The notes beneath the pieces were generated by a model that saw only the letters and a program-made list of their open reading frames with translations, was not told where the DNA came from and did no database searches. The translations under genes were made by a program, and so were the position numbers. DNA of 64,000 nt from Ruminococcus flavefaciens ATCC 19208. GTDB lineage: Bacteria; Bacillota; Clostridia; Oscillospirales; Ruminococcaceae. Shown in pieces: positions 1 to 8,775 of this stretch. Where the stretch lies: the NCBI RefSeq assembly GCF_000518765.1, contig NZ_JAEF01000006.1, forward strand, positions 1-64,000. The letters run 5' to 3'. Numbering within the stretch: position 1 is the stretch's first letter; every line of letters starts with the position of its first letter.

Positions 1-1511
1 ATCTTGGACTCATTTTTACTTGAAGTTTCTTCTGTTATAAACGATACAGCACTGCTGAAAGCATCGCTCACAATTTCTTTCTGACCTTCATATAGCTTAA
101 CTTCTTTAACAGAATTGCATCCGCTGAAAGCTGAACTTCCAACATTCTTCAGACCCTTACCGAATTTTACACTATTAACACTTATACAGCTTGAAAATGC
201 ACTATCGCCAATTGATTCAAGACTGTCAGGGAATTCAAGAGAACCTAATTTTACACAGCCTGCAAAGGCAATATTATCAATTGTTTTAAGATCGCTGCCA
301 AAAATAAAGCTTTCAAGCTTTTGTAAGCTACAGAATGCACCGTAGCCAATACGCTCCAAGCCTTCTCCACCTTCAACAGTTTTTAAATTAATATAAGAAT
401 TGAACGACAAATCACCGATAAACTTTACATTCTTGCCGATCACTACTTTCTCAATTCCACTATAAACAGCCATAGGCGTTACTGCATGAGGTTTTGCAGA
501 AGGAGTGTTTAACTCGCACTTTACAACAGGTAAACCGCCAACTTCATCAGGTATAGTAATTGTATTGCCATTCTGAACAGTAATGTAATAAACTGCAAGA
601 CCACCATCGCACTTTTCAAATGACATTCCATACTTTCTGAGGCATTCCAATTCATCAAGCTCTGAAAGTTCAAATTTATCATAATCGCCGTTCTCGTACT
701 GCTCGGGTGTACAAAAGTTTACACTGTACTCATCAGCAAATGTATGAGCCTTTGACTCATCATCGCATACGATCATACACTTATCCCAATTGCTTTTTTT
801 GCTGACGCTGTTTATCTCCAACTTGCATTCAGGATTCTTGATAATAACAGTTGCATTAGCATTGTACATAGGATCCGATGATGCAGGACTGATACCTACA
901 GGACAGTCATAAAGCGTATTAACGCTCTCAGGAATAACAAGCTCTTTGATATTTGTTCTTGCAAATGCTGAATCACCGATATATCTGACTTTCTCACCAA
1001 GCTCAAAATCTGACAGCTTTACACAGCTTTCAAAAGCCATAAAACCAAAATATTCAATATTGCTGCCGCCACTAACTTTAGAAAGGGTTACGCAATCCTG
1101 AAATGCATAGCCTTCAATTCTTTTCAAGTTATCATTAAGAGTTACTTCAGTAAGTAATGGGCAATTCTGAAAAGCATTACTTTCTATGCTTTCAATATTT
1201 TCTCCCAATACAAGTGTTTCAATACCTGAATTGATAAAAGCCTTGCTGCTTATTTTGGTTACAGGACAGCCGTCTACTTCAGCCGGTATAACAGCATTCT
1301 GGTCAAATCCTGTTGTAAATCCTGTAACAGACGCTGTGTCACCTTTAATGGTATACTTGATACCATTACTTACAATTACATTGCTTTGCGATGCTGTTGA
1401 ATCAGCAGCTTCTGCTATGACGATGTTTGTGTTGTTTGCTGTATTAAATGGATATGCTCCCCCAACGAGCACGAGAGCCATTACTGCAGCAATGATTCTT
1501 TTGATTTTCAT
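1..1511 (-). CDS. BspA-like leucine-rich-repeat surface protein (C-terminus outside window)
   Basis: The frame is open from an ATG at 1511 to the left edge, so about 503 residues are visible and the C-terminus is missing. The start has an AAAGGAG site 8 bases upstream. The N-terminus is a signal peptide of about 35 residues (KIKRII then a hydrophobic run). Most of the rest is LRR_5 (BspA-type) repeats of about 23 residues with the signature I.S.AF..C..L..V.L, in two blocks: roughly residues 75-190 and 310-500. The stretch between the blocks is not obviously repetitive. BspA-type repeats are known from secreted adhesins and binding proteins; the ligand here cannot be read. It may carry a dockerin or sortase signal beyond the edge. 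Its repeats resemble those of the protein at 56833-61917. Confidence 0.85.
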   Translation of the reverse strand, partial: MKIKRIIAAVMALVLVGGAYPFNTANNTNIVIAEAADSTASQSNVIVSNGIKYTIKGDTASVTGFTTGFDQNAVIPAEVDGCPVTKISSKAFINSGIETLVLGENIESIESNAFQNCPLLTEVTLNDNLKRIEGYAFQDCVTLSKVSGGSNIEYFGFMAFESCVKLSDFELGEKVRYIGDSAFARTNIKELVIPESVNTLYDCPVGISPASSDPMYNANATVIIKNPECKLEINSVSKKSNWDKCMIVCDDESKAHTFADEYSVNFCTPEQYENGDYDKFELSELDELECLRKYGMSFEKCDGGLAVYYITVQNGNTITIPDEVGGLPVVKCELNTPSAKPHAVTPMAVYSGIEKVVIGKNVKFIGDLSFNSYINLKTVEGGEGLERIGYGAFCSLQKLESFIFGSDLKTIDNIAFAGCVKLGSLEFPDSLESIGDSAFSSCISVNSVKFGKGLKNVGSSAFSGCNSVKEVKLYEGQKEIVSDAFSSAVSFITEETSSKNESK

Positions 1512-1557
1512 ACTTTTTACTCCTTTAAATATCATTAGCCGTTAAGGCTTATAGTGT

Positions 1558-1586
1558 ATTATATATGTATTTTACTCTAAATGCAA
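1558..1586 (-). promoter_or_regulatory. SigA-type promoter of the LRR gene
   Basis: On the minus strand TTGCAT (1581-1586) and TATAAT (1558-1563) are 17 bases apart, about 45 bases upstream of the ATG at 1511. Confidence 0.6.
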
Positions 1587-1883
1587 TATCTAACAGATGA
1601 AATTTACATTTTGGTAACATTTATATATACACTGCTTTGATAAAAAAAATACCTAAAATCGAGCTTTTCCATATGAATTAGTGCGTTCAAAATATACATC
1701 TGAATTTTATCAACTAAGTATTCAACTTTTTGTTGAAAGTATCAATAAGGCTGTTTTAGCAAAACTTTTAAATCTATTTTATTATATCACGCAAAAATAT
1801 GGATTTCTATTCAGTTTTTGCTTTTAATTGGCTGTATCTTGCCTGAAATCAGAAAAGAAGCTCAAATGTTCTCTATTTTCTAT

Positions 1884-1915
1884 AAAGAAAAACCACCCGT
1901 AAAACGAGTGGTTTC
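1884..1915 (-). terminator. Rho-independent terminator of the dockerin/GH43-like gene
   Basis: On the minus strand the arms AAACCAC and GTGGTTT enclose a loop of about 11 bases and are followed by TTTTTCTTT. It lies just past the stop codon at 1922. Confidence 0.75.
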
Positions 1916-1921
1916 AATTAA

Positions 1922-4465
1922 TCAGCTGATTATTAGTTTACGCATAATGCAGAGATCAAATACATCTATTACGTTATCCTTACAAAGATCTCCGTTTTCC
2001 CATTTTTTCAGTATGCCGCTTCCAAGTAGGAATTGCTGCATAGTCACAAGATCGGCAACAGAAAAAGTCCCGTCATCATTTACATCTCCTCTGGCATCAT
2101 CGTTTCCGCTGATCTCATTCTCACTGAGCGCGCATTTATATATTTTTATATTGTCGATACTGCCCCTGAAACAGCTGTCATCTGAATAGTACGACTTTCC
2201 GATATAACAGCTCGTTCCTGAATCCATATCTGCTATCTGACCATGAGTTTCTGTGGTATGGAGAACTTCCTTACCGTCCAGATACAGTTTAGTATCTGCA
2301 CCATTTACAACAAGCGTATAGTTATGCCATTCTGTACCGTTAAGATCGTAAATCAGCTCTGTTTCATCACGCCATGAATCAGTGGTCGCTGCAAAGCGGA
2401 ATAGTTTCTTTGCCACTCTGAAAAATACATACTTCTCATCGTTTTTTCCTGCGGCAAAGGTAAAGAAATTCCCTTCGGATTCAGATTTTATGTCCATACT
2501 GACAGTATAATCACGCAAGCCGTCAAGCATACCTGTTGGAAATTCGCCGTATGTATCATCGCTGCCGTCCAAGTAAAGAATATTGCCTTTCTGAGCGTCC
2601 TGCTTTACCGCAGCGCCTCCGTTAAGCGAAAGATTTCCTGTTCCGTTCTCGAAATCAATATCCACATATGGCTTAGGCTTTTCAGCAGAGCCTATTGGAT
2701 TTCCGAATACCTTGACCTCATACACCGTAGGAGTATACCAGTTATTGTTGGGATTATTCTGGAGTGTTGCATTCTGTACGTTAAGACGTACATACCGTGC
2801 CTTGCCCGACAGCATATCACTGTTGAAGCCGTATGTCTTGCTTACGACCTCGCTGTTTTTGTCGGTATGATCCAGAAGCTTTGTCCAGTTCACACCGTCA
2901 AGACTCCCCTCAACAGTGTAAGTGTAATATCCCTCAGAGCCCTTGCAGATATACCACGAAGTCTGTATATTAGACAGCTCACATACTCTTTCAAGATCGA
3001 CCTGCAAATAAAATGGCCACTTCTTATAATCGCCGATAGCTGTAAACGAACTCTGATATGAGCCGTCAAAGGCTTTCGCAGGAGAATTTTCACTTTTTGC
3101 AGCAAGAGATGATGAAGCAGGTCTGTCCTGAGAGAGAAGCTCGCCCTGCTGTACAGGATAAAGGTCACCTGTTGACGTATTGTACTTAAAATACGGACAA
3201 TAATCATAGAATGCAAATCCATTATCAAAATACAGCGGACACAGCGTAGTGCCGCTTGTAGATGAAGCTCTCAGCCAGCGGTATGCGTGCATGAGATAAT
3301 TTTTGTCCTGCATATTCACTATCCAGCCAGACTGTGATGAAAAAGTTGAGGTATTGCCGATGCTGCGAAGCTCGCTCCACTTGCCTTTAAGGTCTTTTGT
3401 CACGCTGTAAGCTCCGCTGCTGGGATACCAGCCTGCTGCCTGAGAAGTAAACAGGAAATAGTATCCGTCCTTTTTAATAAGATTAGGGAATTCTCTGTAC
3501 TGATCCTCAAAAAGGGTTGTAACGACTTCCGTAACATCGCTGTAATCATCATTCATACGGAATATATACATAGTCGCATTAGCGCCCTGCCCCTCTTTAT
3601 TGGCGGCAGCTATAAGATATCCTGCTCCGTCATCATCAAAGAATATAGCCATATCCCGCACCTGTATTCCGAGAGGATTATATACATGGTGCACTGTGAA
3701 CTGTCCGCCCGGAGTACCTGTGATGACCAGTGCTTTACCGTCACTGTAGCCGCTTGGTTTTTCCCAGTGTGCCCATACTACCACTTTATTCTTCTCAGGG
3801 ATATAATCTATATGTACTGACTCGATCTTGCAGCTTTCAAGTGCAGAGTTCTGAGAGCTGCCTGCAACATTGCGCTCATTTCCGAAGTGTTTGCCGTCAC
3901 TGGACGTTGTTTCAGCAAGATAGATATCGTCCTTGCCATTATGCTTTTTAAGCACGTAGCTATAGTAGGTATTCCCTACCTTATAGCCATTTGTATCATA
4001 GACGAGATTACTTCCCTTCTGGTTATCGTATGTACTAAGTCCTGACGGAAGAATACAAGGCGTAAGTGACTTAACAGATGAATACATCTCCTTGCCCTTT
4101 GATGTGACTTTCAGCTGATAATAATACGTCATTCCCATCACCATATCATCGTCCTCATATGAGGTTCCACTGCCCTCATAGACAGAGACAAAATCATTTT
4201 CGGGATCTGTTGAACGATACAGCGTAAAGCTGTCAGCTGACAACGTAGTCGCCCATTGAAGCTCGGCATGGTCTGCACTGTTCTCGTCAGAAATGCAGAA
4301 CAGATTTCCAACAAGTCCTATTTCATCTGATACTGATTCAGAAACCTTAGCAGCATAAGCAGTTCCGCTTTTTCCGAAGCTGACTATGGTCATAAGCATA
4401 GCTGCACTGCATATTGCAGCAGCAGTACGTTTAAAGCATTGTTTTAGTTTGAACACATTTTTCAT
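1922..4465 (-). CDS. Secreted dockerin protein: Fn3-like, GH43-like propeller, F5/8C (CBM32-like), LamG-like, dockerin
   Basis: The start is placed at 4465 because AAAGGAG lies 7 bases upstream; a longer frame to 4498 has no such site. The product is 847 residues. Order of parts: signal peptide (1-38, ending TAYA), a fibronectin-III-like domain (about 45-130), a five-bladed beta-propeller resembling the GH43/exo-beta-1,3-galactanase group (about 140-435; blades with RDMAIFFDDDG and REFPNLIKKDGYYFLFTS), a discoidin/F5-8C domain (about 450-595), a concanavalin/LamG-like domain (about 605-780) and a C-terminal type I dockerin (about 793-847; GDVNDDG and FDLCIMR). By family it would bind or cleave galactan-like side chains while docked on a cellulosome. 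Catalytic residues could not be assigned with confidence, so activity is uncertain. It is monocistronic, with its own promoter and terminator. Confidence 0.85.
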   Translation of the reverse strand: MKNVFKLKQCFKRTAAAICSAAMLMTIVSFGKSGTAYAAKVSESVSDEIGLVGNLFCISDENSADHAELQWATTLSADSFTLYRSTDPENDFVSVYEGSGTSYEDDDMVMGMTYYYQLKVTSKGKEMYSSVKSLTPCILPSGLSTYDNQKGSNLVYDTNGYKVGNTYYSYVLKKHNGKDDIYLAETTSSDGKHFGNERNVAGSSQNSALESCKIESVHIDYIPEKNKVVVWAHWEKPSGYSDGKALVITGTPGGQFTVHHVYNPLGIQVRDMAIFFDDDGAGYLIAAANKEGQGANATMYIFRMNDDYSDVTEVVTTLFEDQYREFPNLIKKDGYYFLFTSQAAGWYPSSGAYSVTKDLKGKWSELRSIGNTSTFSSQSGWIVNMQDKNYLMHAYRWLRASSTSGTTLCPLYFDNGFAFYDYCPYFKYNTSTGDLYPVQQGELLSQDRPASSSLAAKSENSPAKAFDGSYQSSFTAIGDYKKWPFYLQVDLERVCELSNIQTSWYICKGSEGYYTYTVEGSLDGVNWTKLLDHTDKNSEVVSKTYGFNSDMLSGKARYVRLNVQNATLQNNPNNNWYTPTVYEVKVFGNPIGSAEKPKPYVDIDFENGTGNLSLNGGAAVKQDAQKGNILYLDGSDDTYGEFPTGMLDGLRDYTVSMDIKSESEGNFFTFAAGKNDEKYVFFRVAKKLFRFAATTDSWRDETELIYDLNGTEWHNYTLVVNGADTKLYLDGKEVLHTTETHGQIADMDSGTSCYIGKSYYSDDSCFRGSIDNIKIYKCALSENEISGNDDARGDVNDDGTFSVADLVTMQQFLLGSGILKKWENGDLCKDNVIDVFDLCIMRKLIIS

Positions 4466-4502
4466 ATTTTCACTCCTTTTTGATTTTTTGCCTGTCAAGC
4501 AT

Positions 4503-4531
4503 ATTATATCATGGAAAGCCTTTTATTTCAA
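4503..4531 (-). promoter_or_regulatory. SigA-type promoter of the dockerin/GH43-like gene
   Basis: Minus strand TTGAAA (4526-4531) and TATAAT (4503-4508) with a 17-base spacer, about 38 bases upstream of the start at 4465. Confidence 0.65.
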
Positions 4532-4555
4532 TAATGTATTATACTTTTCTTTTAT

Positions 4556-4603
4556 AAAAAAACAGCGATATACCGCTTGCTCAAAAGCGTATATCACTGT
4601 TTT
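4556..4603 (-). terminator. Terminator of the exopolysaccharide operon
   Basis: AACAGCGATATAC (4561-4573) pairs with GTATATCACTGTT (4589-4601) with one mismatch. On the minus strand the stem is followed by six T. It lies about 58 bases past the stop of the last operon gene at 4661. Confidence 0.8.
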
Positions 4604-4660
4604 CGATAAATATTCCTTTGAAAAAATAAATACCTGTTATTAATCTTTACAGCTCAGTAT

Positions 4661-6202
4661 TTATCTTCTTGCTCTGCTGGCGCTTGCACTTCTGTTTTTA
4701 TTACTGCTGCTTGTTCTTTCTGATGAAACATTGTTCTGGCTTTTAAGCTGAGCATCTGTCATCTTATTCTGTGCCGAAACATTTCTTGATGGCACGATAA
4801 ACTTATTATATTTCTTATTTTTTGTCTTATCATTAAGGACAAAGCCTAACATATTAGCTTCAAAGAACTCTATTCTGCTTATTGCTGCATCAATATCAGC
4901 AGCTGAAGTTTCATGATTTCTTACAACCATTATCATTCCCGAAACTTTTTTCGCTATCTCGACAGAGTCAGTGAAATAGTTAACAGCAGGCGTATCAATT
5001 ATAATATAATTGTATTTATCATGGAGCTTTTCAAGCACCTTATCCATATTCTCTGACGCAACAAGCTCAGACGGATTAGATACCGCATCACCTGCTGTAA
5101 GGAGATCAAGCTTATCCATAAATGTCTTCTTTATATATTTATCAAGATCCGAAATATTCAAAAGGGCATTTGCAAGACCTCTTTTTTCGCTTGTACGGAA
5201 AATCTCATGCTGAACAGGGTTTCTGAGATCTGCATCTATAAGGAGCACCTTATTACCGCCCTGTGCGAGAGTAATCGCAATATTGGCAGCATTAATGGAT
5301 TTTCCTTCAAATGGTTCTGCTGACGAAACAGAGATGACCTTATTTTCATAAGATGAAAGTGAATAAATAATACTTGTACGAATAGCTTTATAGTTTTCGA
5401 CAACTGTAAACGGAACGGCTTTATCAAACAAGCTGACCAGTCCGCCTTTTTTCTTGCTCTTGAAGTGTCCGACTTCACCTATAACTGCCTTATCATATCT
5501 GCTGGCAAGAGTGTTAACATCTCTTACAGAATCATCAAAGAAGTCCATCAGGAATATAATGAGCAGAGCTAAAAGCACTGCTGAAACAACACCGAGAGCA
5601 GTATTCTTCATCATATTCGGCGATACAGGAACACCGTTATACTGTGCCCACGACATATACTGTGCTTTACAGCCGTTGCCGATAGCTTTTTTAAGGTAAA
5701 GATCGGAATATAAAGCAAAGTAATTACATATTGCTACAGAAACTTCAGGGTCCTTGGTCGTGACCTGCATATTGAGAACGAGTGTATCCGGAACACTTTC
5801 AATATCTATCGTATCACGAAGCTGGCTTGCTGGTATTGTATTATCGTCATTAACAGTGAAAACCTTGCTTATTATATCATATCCGAATCTTGTCATAAGG
5901 TTTGTTCCTATTTCCTGCATAACAAGATCGTCCTTGAGTACCTCTATATATGTATTGGTAAGCTGTTTCAGGTTATCTACATCATTTCTGTTCTCATTAG
6001 AGTTTCCGTTGGTAACAACAGGAGTGTCCGCCTGAACATACAGCTTGATATGTGATTCATACTTAGGTGATATAAGATACTTGGATATACAGAAAGCGAT
6101 TATACCTCCGCATACGGCAAATAAGACTATCAGCCATAATTTTCTGAATATCAGCGAAAAAATCTCTTTAAAATTAATCAAATTTCTTTCATCATTCTTC
6201 AT
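4661..6202 (-). CDS. Wzz/CapA-type chain-length protein fused to a BY-kinase (polysaccharide co-polymerase)
   Basis: 513 residues. The N-terminal third is a Wzz domain with two membrane segments (about 17-37 and 205-225). The C-terminal half is a CpsD/CapB-type tyrosine autokinase: Walker A EGKS, Walker A' VLLIDADLRNP and Walker B YIIIDTPAV are intact. Such proteins set chain length by cycling phosphorylation of a C-terminal tyrosine cluster. Here the tail is Lys/Ser/Arg-rich and the last 60 residues contain a single Tyr, so the usual cluster is missing. Fusion of the membrane and kinase parts is the Gram-negative-like arrangement; many Firmicutes split them. It is the last gene of the operon. 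No CpsB/Wzb phosphatase gene is in the cluster. Confidence 0.9.
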   Translation of the reverse strand: MKNDERNLINFKEIFSLIFRKLWLIVLFAVCGGIIAFCISKYLISPKYESHIKLYVQADTPVVTNGNSNENRNDVDNLKQLTNTYIEVLKDDLVMQEIGTNLMTRFGYDIISKVFTVNDDNTIPASQLRDTIDIESVPDTLVLNMQVTTKDPEVSVAICNYFALYSDLYLKKAIGNGCKAQYMSWAQYNGVPVSPNMMKNTALGVVSAVLLALLIIFLMDFFDDSVRDVNTLASRYDKAVIGEVGHFKSKKKGGLVSLFDKAVPFTVVENYKAIRTSIIYSLSSYENKVISVSSAEPFEGKSINAANIAITLAQGGNKVLLIDADLRNPVQHEIFRTSEKRGLANALLNISDLDKYIKKTFMDKLDLLTAGDAVSNPSELVASENMDKVLEKLHDKYNYIIIDTPAVNYFTDSVEIAKKVSGMIMVVRNHETSAADIDAAISRIEFFEANMLGFVLNDKTKNKKYNKFIVPSRNVSAQNKMTDAQLKSQNNVSSERTSSSNKNRSASASRARR

Positions 6203-6244
6203 GATTTAAGCCTTTCTAATAATAGGGTTTTACTTTTATGGTAT

Positions 6245-7366
6245 TCAGTCAGCTTTTCTGAGGCTGAGTATTATATCGCATATTCTGTCAACGATCTCTT
6301 CACTGAGATCAGCATACATAGGAAGTGTAAGCACACGCTTGCTTATATGTAAAGCAACAGGGGTTTCATTAACATCATACTTACCGTGGAAGCATTCAAA
6401 GGTATTTGATATAGGATAGAAGTACTTTCTTGCATTTATGCCGTTATCTGCAAGTGCTTTAAATACTTCGTTTCTTGTTGCACCGAACTGTTTTTCATCG
6501 AATACAACAGGGAAATAACCGTAATTAGGAGTTACGTCCTTCTGTGGCTTACAGAGGATTATACCGCTTATACCTTCAAGATGACTTCTGTAACGCTCTG
6601 CAACTTTTCTTCTCTTTTCGATCTCGTCATCAATATGTCTGAGATTGCATATACCCATAGCAGCCTGGAATTCGTTCATCTTGGCATTTCCGCCGATATA
6701 CGCAACATCTTCTGGACCGTGAATACCAAAGTTCTTCATATCGTTCAGCTTCTGAACGAGACTGTCATCACTGAAGCATACTGCGCCGCCCTCTATGGTG
6801 TTGAATACCTTTGTTGCGTGGAAGCTGAGCATAGAAGCATCACCGAAATTCACAGCACTTATGCCCTTGTATGTTACGCCAAAGGCATGAGCTGCATCAT
6901 ATATGACCTTCAGATCATATTTATCAGCTATTTTCTGTATCTTCTCAACATCGCAGATATTTCCGTACACATGAACAGGCACGATCGCACAGGTATTATC
7001 TGTGATGAGCCTTTCGATCAAATCAGTATTTATGGTATAATCAGTATCATTGATATCGCAGAAAACAGGATTAAGTCCGTTTCTGACAATAGCATGAGTA
7101 GTTGAAGCAAAAGTAAAGGGAGATGTTATAACCTCACCGTGCTTTGGAAGATTCATTGCAGCAAGCACATTTTCAAGAGCAAGATGACCATTGGTGTAAA
7201 GTGTAACGTGAGGAACGTCAAATTTCTCCTCAAGCTCACTTTGCAGCTGCATATGTTTTTCGCCCATATTTGTGAGCCAGTGACTGTCCCACATACCTTT
7301 TATTTCGTTACAGTATTCTTCAAAATCGGGCATAGAAGATCTGGTAACTAAAATATTATCATTCAT
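6245..7366 (-). CDS. DegT/DnrJ/EryC1/StrS-family aminotransferase (sugar aminotransferase)
   Basis: 373 residues, the usual length for this PLP fold-type I family. The PLP lysine is K186 in SFHATKVFNT and the cofactor-binding Asp is D157 in YDAAH. Family members transaminate nucleotide-linked keto-sugars to amino-sugars. The ATG at 7366 has AGGGAG about 10 bases upstream. It follows the ATP-grasp gene after a 191-base gap, the widest in the operon. Its substrate cannot be read. It differs clearly from the other DegT enzyme of the operon (14768-15970), so two different amino groups may be introduced. Confidence 0.88.
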   Translation of the reverse strand: MNDNILVTRSSMPDFEEYCNEIKGMWDSHWLTNMGEKHMQLQSELEEKFDVPHVTLYTNGHLALENVLAAMNLPKHGEVITSPFTFASTTHAIVRNGLNPVFCDINDTDYTINTDLIERLITDNTCAIVPVHVYGNICDVEKIQKIADKYDLKVIYDAAHAFGVTYKGISAVNFGDASMLSFHATKVFNTIEGGAVCFSDDSLVQKLNDMKNFGIHGPEDVAYIGGNAKMNEFQAAMGICNLRHIDDEIEKRRKVAERYRSHLEGISGIILCKPQKDVTPNYGYFPVVFDEKQFGATRNEVFKALADNGINARKYFYPISNTFECFHGKYDVNETPVALHISKRVLTLPMYADLSEEIVDRICDIILSLRKAD

Positions 7367-7557
7367 TTTCTTTTAACTCCCTGTTTTCTTCTTAAAGTCT
7401 ACCTTTGCCGCGCTGTTCAATACTTCCGATTAAGCCAATCTATATTTATCAGACTTATAATACCATATAATACATCATTTTCGTCTGCTACAGAACATCT
7501 GACATTAAAGGTCTCAAATTTAATGTATCCGCCTGTTTTTATAAATAAAAAAACAGT

Positions 7558-8775
7558 TTAGTCCTCAAGTTCGATATTAACCCACTCTTCCGAATGAGAC
7601 ATTACTTCATCAAGTTCTTCACGGCTGTCAAATCTCATGAACAGATCACCCAATGTCATATTTGCACCCGTAAAAGGCTTTACAACATCGCCGGGCTTTG
7701 CGGTTATCATAGAGTATTTTACGTATTTCTTCTCTATTTCGGGATCGATGGTAAGCGACTTCAGGATCCCCTCACGATCACTTGTTGAATGTATATCTAT
7801 CTGTACCCAATGACCGTCGCACTTATCTTCCACAATCTTTGTAAGCGGGAGTCCGACAGCCTTTCTGATCTCATTTTCAATAAGATCAGAATTCTCTCCG
7901 TATGCCATATTCTGTATTTCAGCTATTCTGCATCCGCCGCCGCGCGGAGAAACCTCCATTATGTATGCTTTTCCGTTTGAACCGATACAAGCTTCTATAT
8001 TGTATATGCCTGTTTTCATATTCAGTAAATCCATAAGTCTCTGAAGATCATCATGGAGTGTCTTATTTTCGATGTCTGTCATAGAGCATGGCCATATCAG
8101 CATCGAAGGAGTATAAGGATTAACAGCATCCTTGTCGAAAAGCTGATCTGCCAAAGGTCCGAACACTATTTTTCCGTCGACTGTAAAGAAATCTCCGTCG
8201 CTGTGGAAGCCCTTGAAGGTAATGAAATCCTCAATAATAAAGCGACCGTTATGTCCTGCCTCCAGCGCTATCTCAATCGCCTCCGAAAGCTTTTCGGGAT
8301 CGTCTACTCTTGTAACGCCCTTGCTTCCGGCGGAGTCAACAGGCTTTACGATAACAGGCCAGTCAAAAAAGTCGATATCGCTGAACGGAGCTTTTTTATC
8401 GGTATAGCTCTTCGAATGAGGACAATTGAATCCATTATCTGTGAGGAATTTACGGAAAAGTCCCTTATCCTGAAGTATCCTTACCGACTCATATGGTCCC
8501 TGAAATGGAAGTCCCATTTTTTCAGCTGTATAAGCAGCTGACACAACTCCCGGATCGCAGGCGAATGAGATTATACCATCTATTTCAAGCTTTTTTGCTG
8601 CTTCAAGTACAGCGTCCTTGTCAATAACGCTTACATTGCAGTATTCATCGGAATACTTGTGCGCTGCATTATCGGGAAGATAATCACAGGTAATAACATA
8701 GCAGCCAAGCTCCTGTGCTTTTTTTATAACAGGGATTATAAACGACGATCCGCCGAGTATCATAAGTTTTTTCAT
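7558..8775 (-). CDS. ATP-grasp ligase (carboxylate-amine ligase type)
   Basis: 405 residues. The N-terminal Rossmann-like domain begins MILGGSSFIIPVIKKAQELG. The ATP-grasp core follows, with WPVIVKPVDSAGSKGVTRV as the ATP-binding strand and loop and EVSPRGGGCR as the metal-binding region. Family members join a carboxylate to an amine through an acyl-phosphate. In a polysaccharide operon with two sugar aminotransferases, an amide link between an amino-sugar and an amino or hydroxy acid is a reasonable guess only. The start overlaps the flippase stop by four bases (ATGA) and has a GGAAGGAT site. Confidence 0.85.
   Translation of the reverse strand: MKKLMILGGSSFIIPVIKKAQELGCYVITCDYLPDNAAHKYSDEYCNVSVIDKDAVLEAAKKLEIDGIISFACDPGVVSAAYTAEKMGLPFQGPYESVRILQDKGLFRKFLTDNGFNCPHSKSYTDKKAPFSDIDFFDWPVIVKPVDSAGSKGVTRVDDPEKLSEAIEIALEAGHNGRFIIEDFITFKGFHSDGDFFTVDGKIVFGPLADQLFDKDAVNPYTPSMLIWPCSMTDIENKTLHDDLQRLMDLLNMKTGIYNIEACIGSNGKAYIMEVSPRGGGCRIAEIQNMAYGENSDLIENEIRKAVGLPLTKIVEDKCDGHWVQIDIHSTSDREGILKSLTIDPEIEKKYVKYSMITAKPGDVVKPFTGANMTLGDLFMRFDSREELDEVMSHSEEWVNIELED

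Larger units (their letters stand above)
1512..1921. other. Intergenic region
   Basis: This 410-base AT-rich gap holds the promoter at 1558-1586 and the terminator at 1884-1915. No coding frame with a ribosome site was seen in it. Confidence 0.6.
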
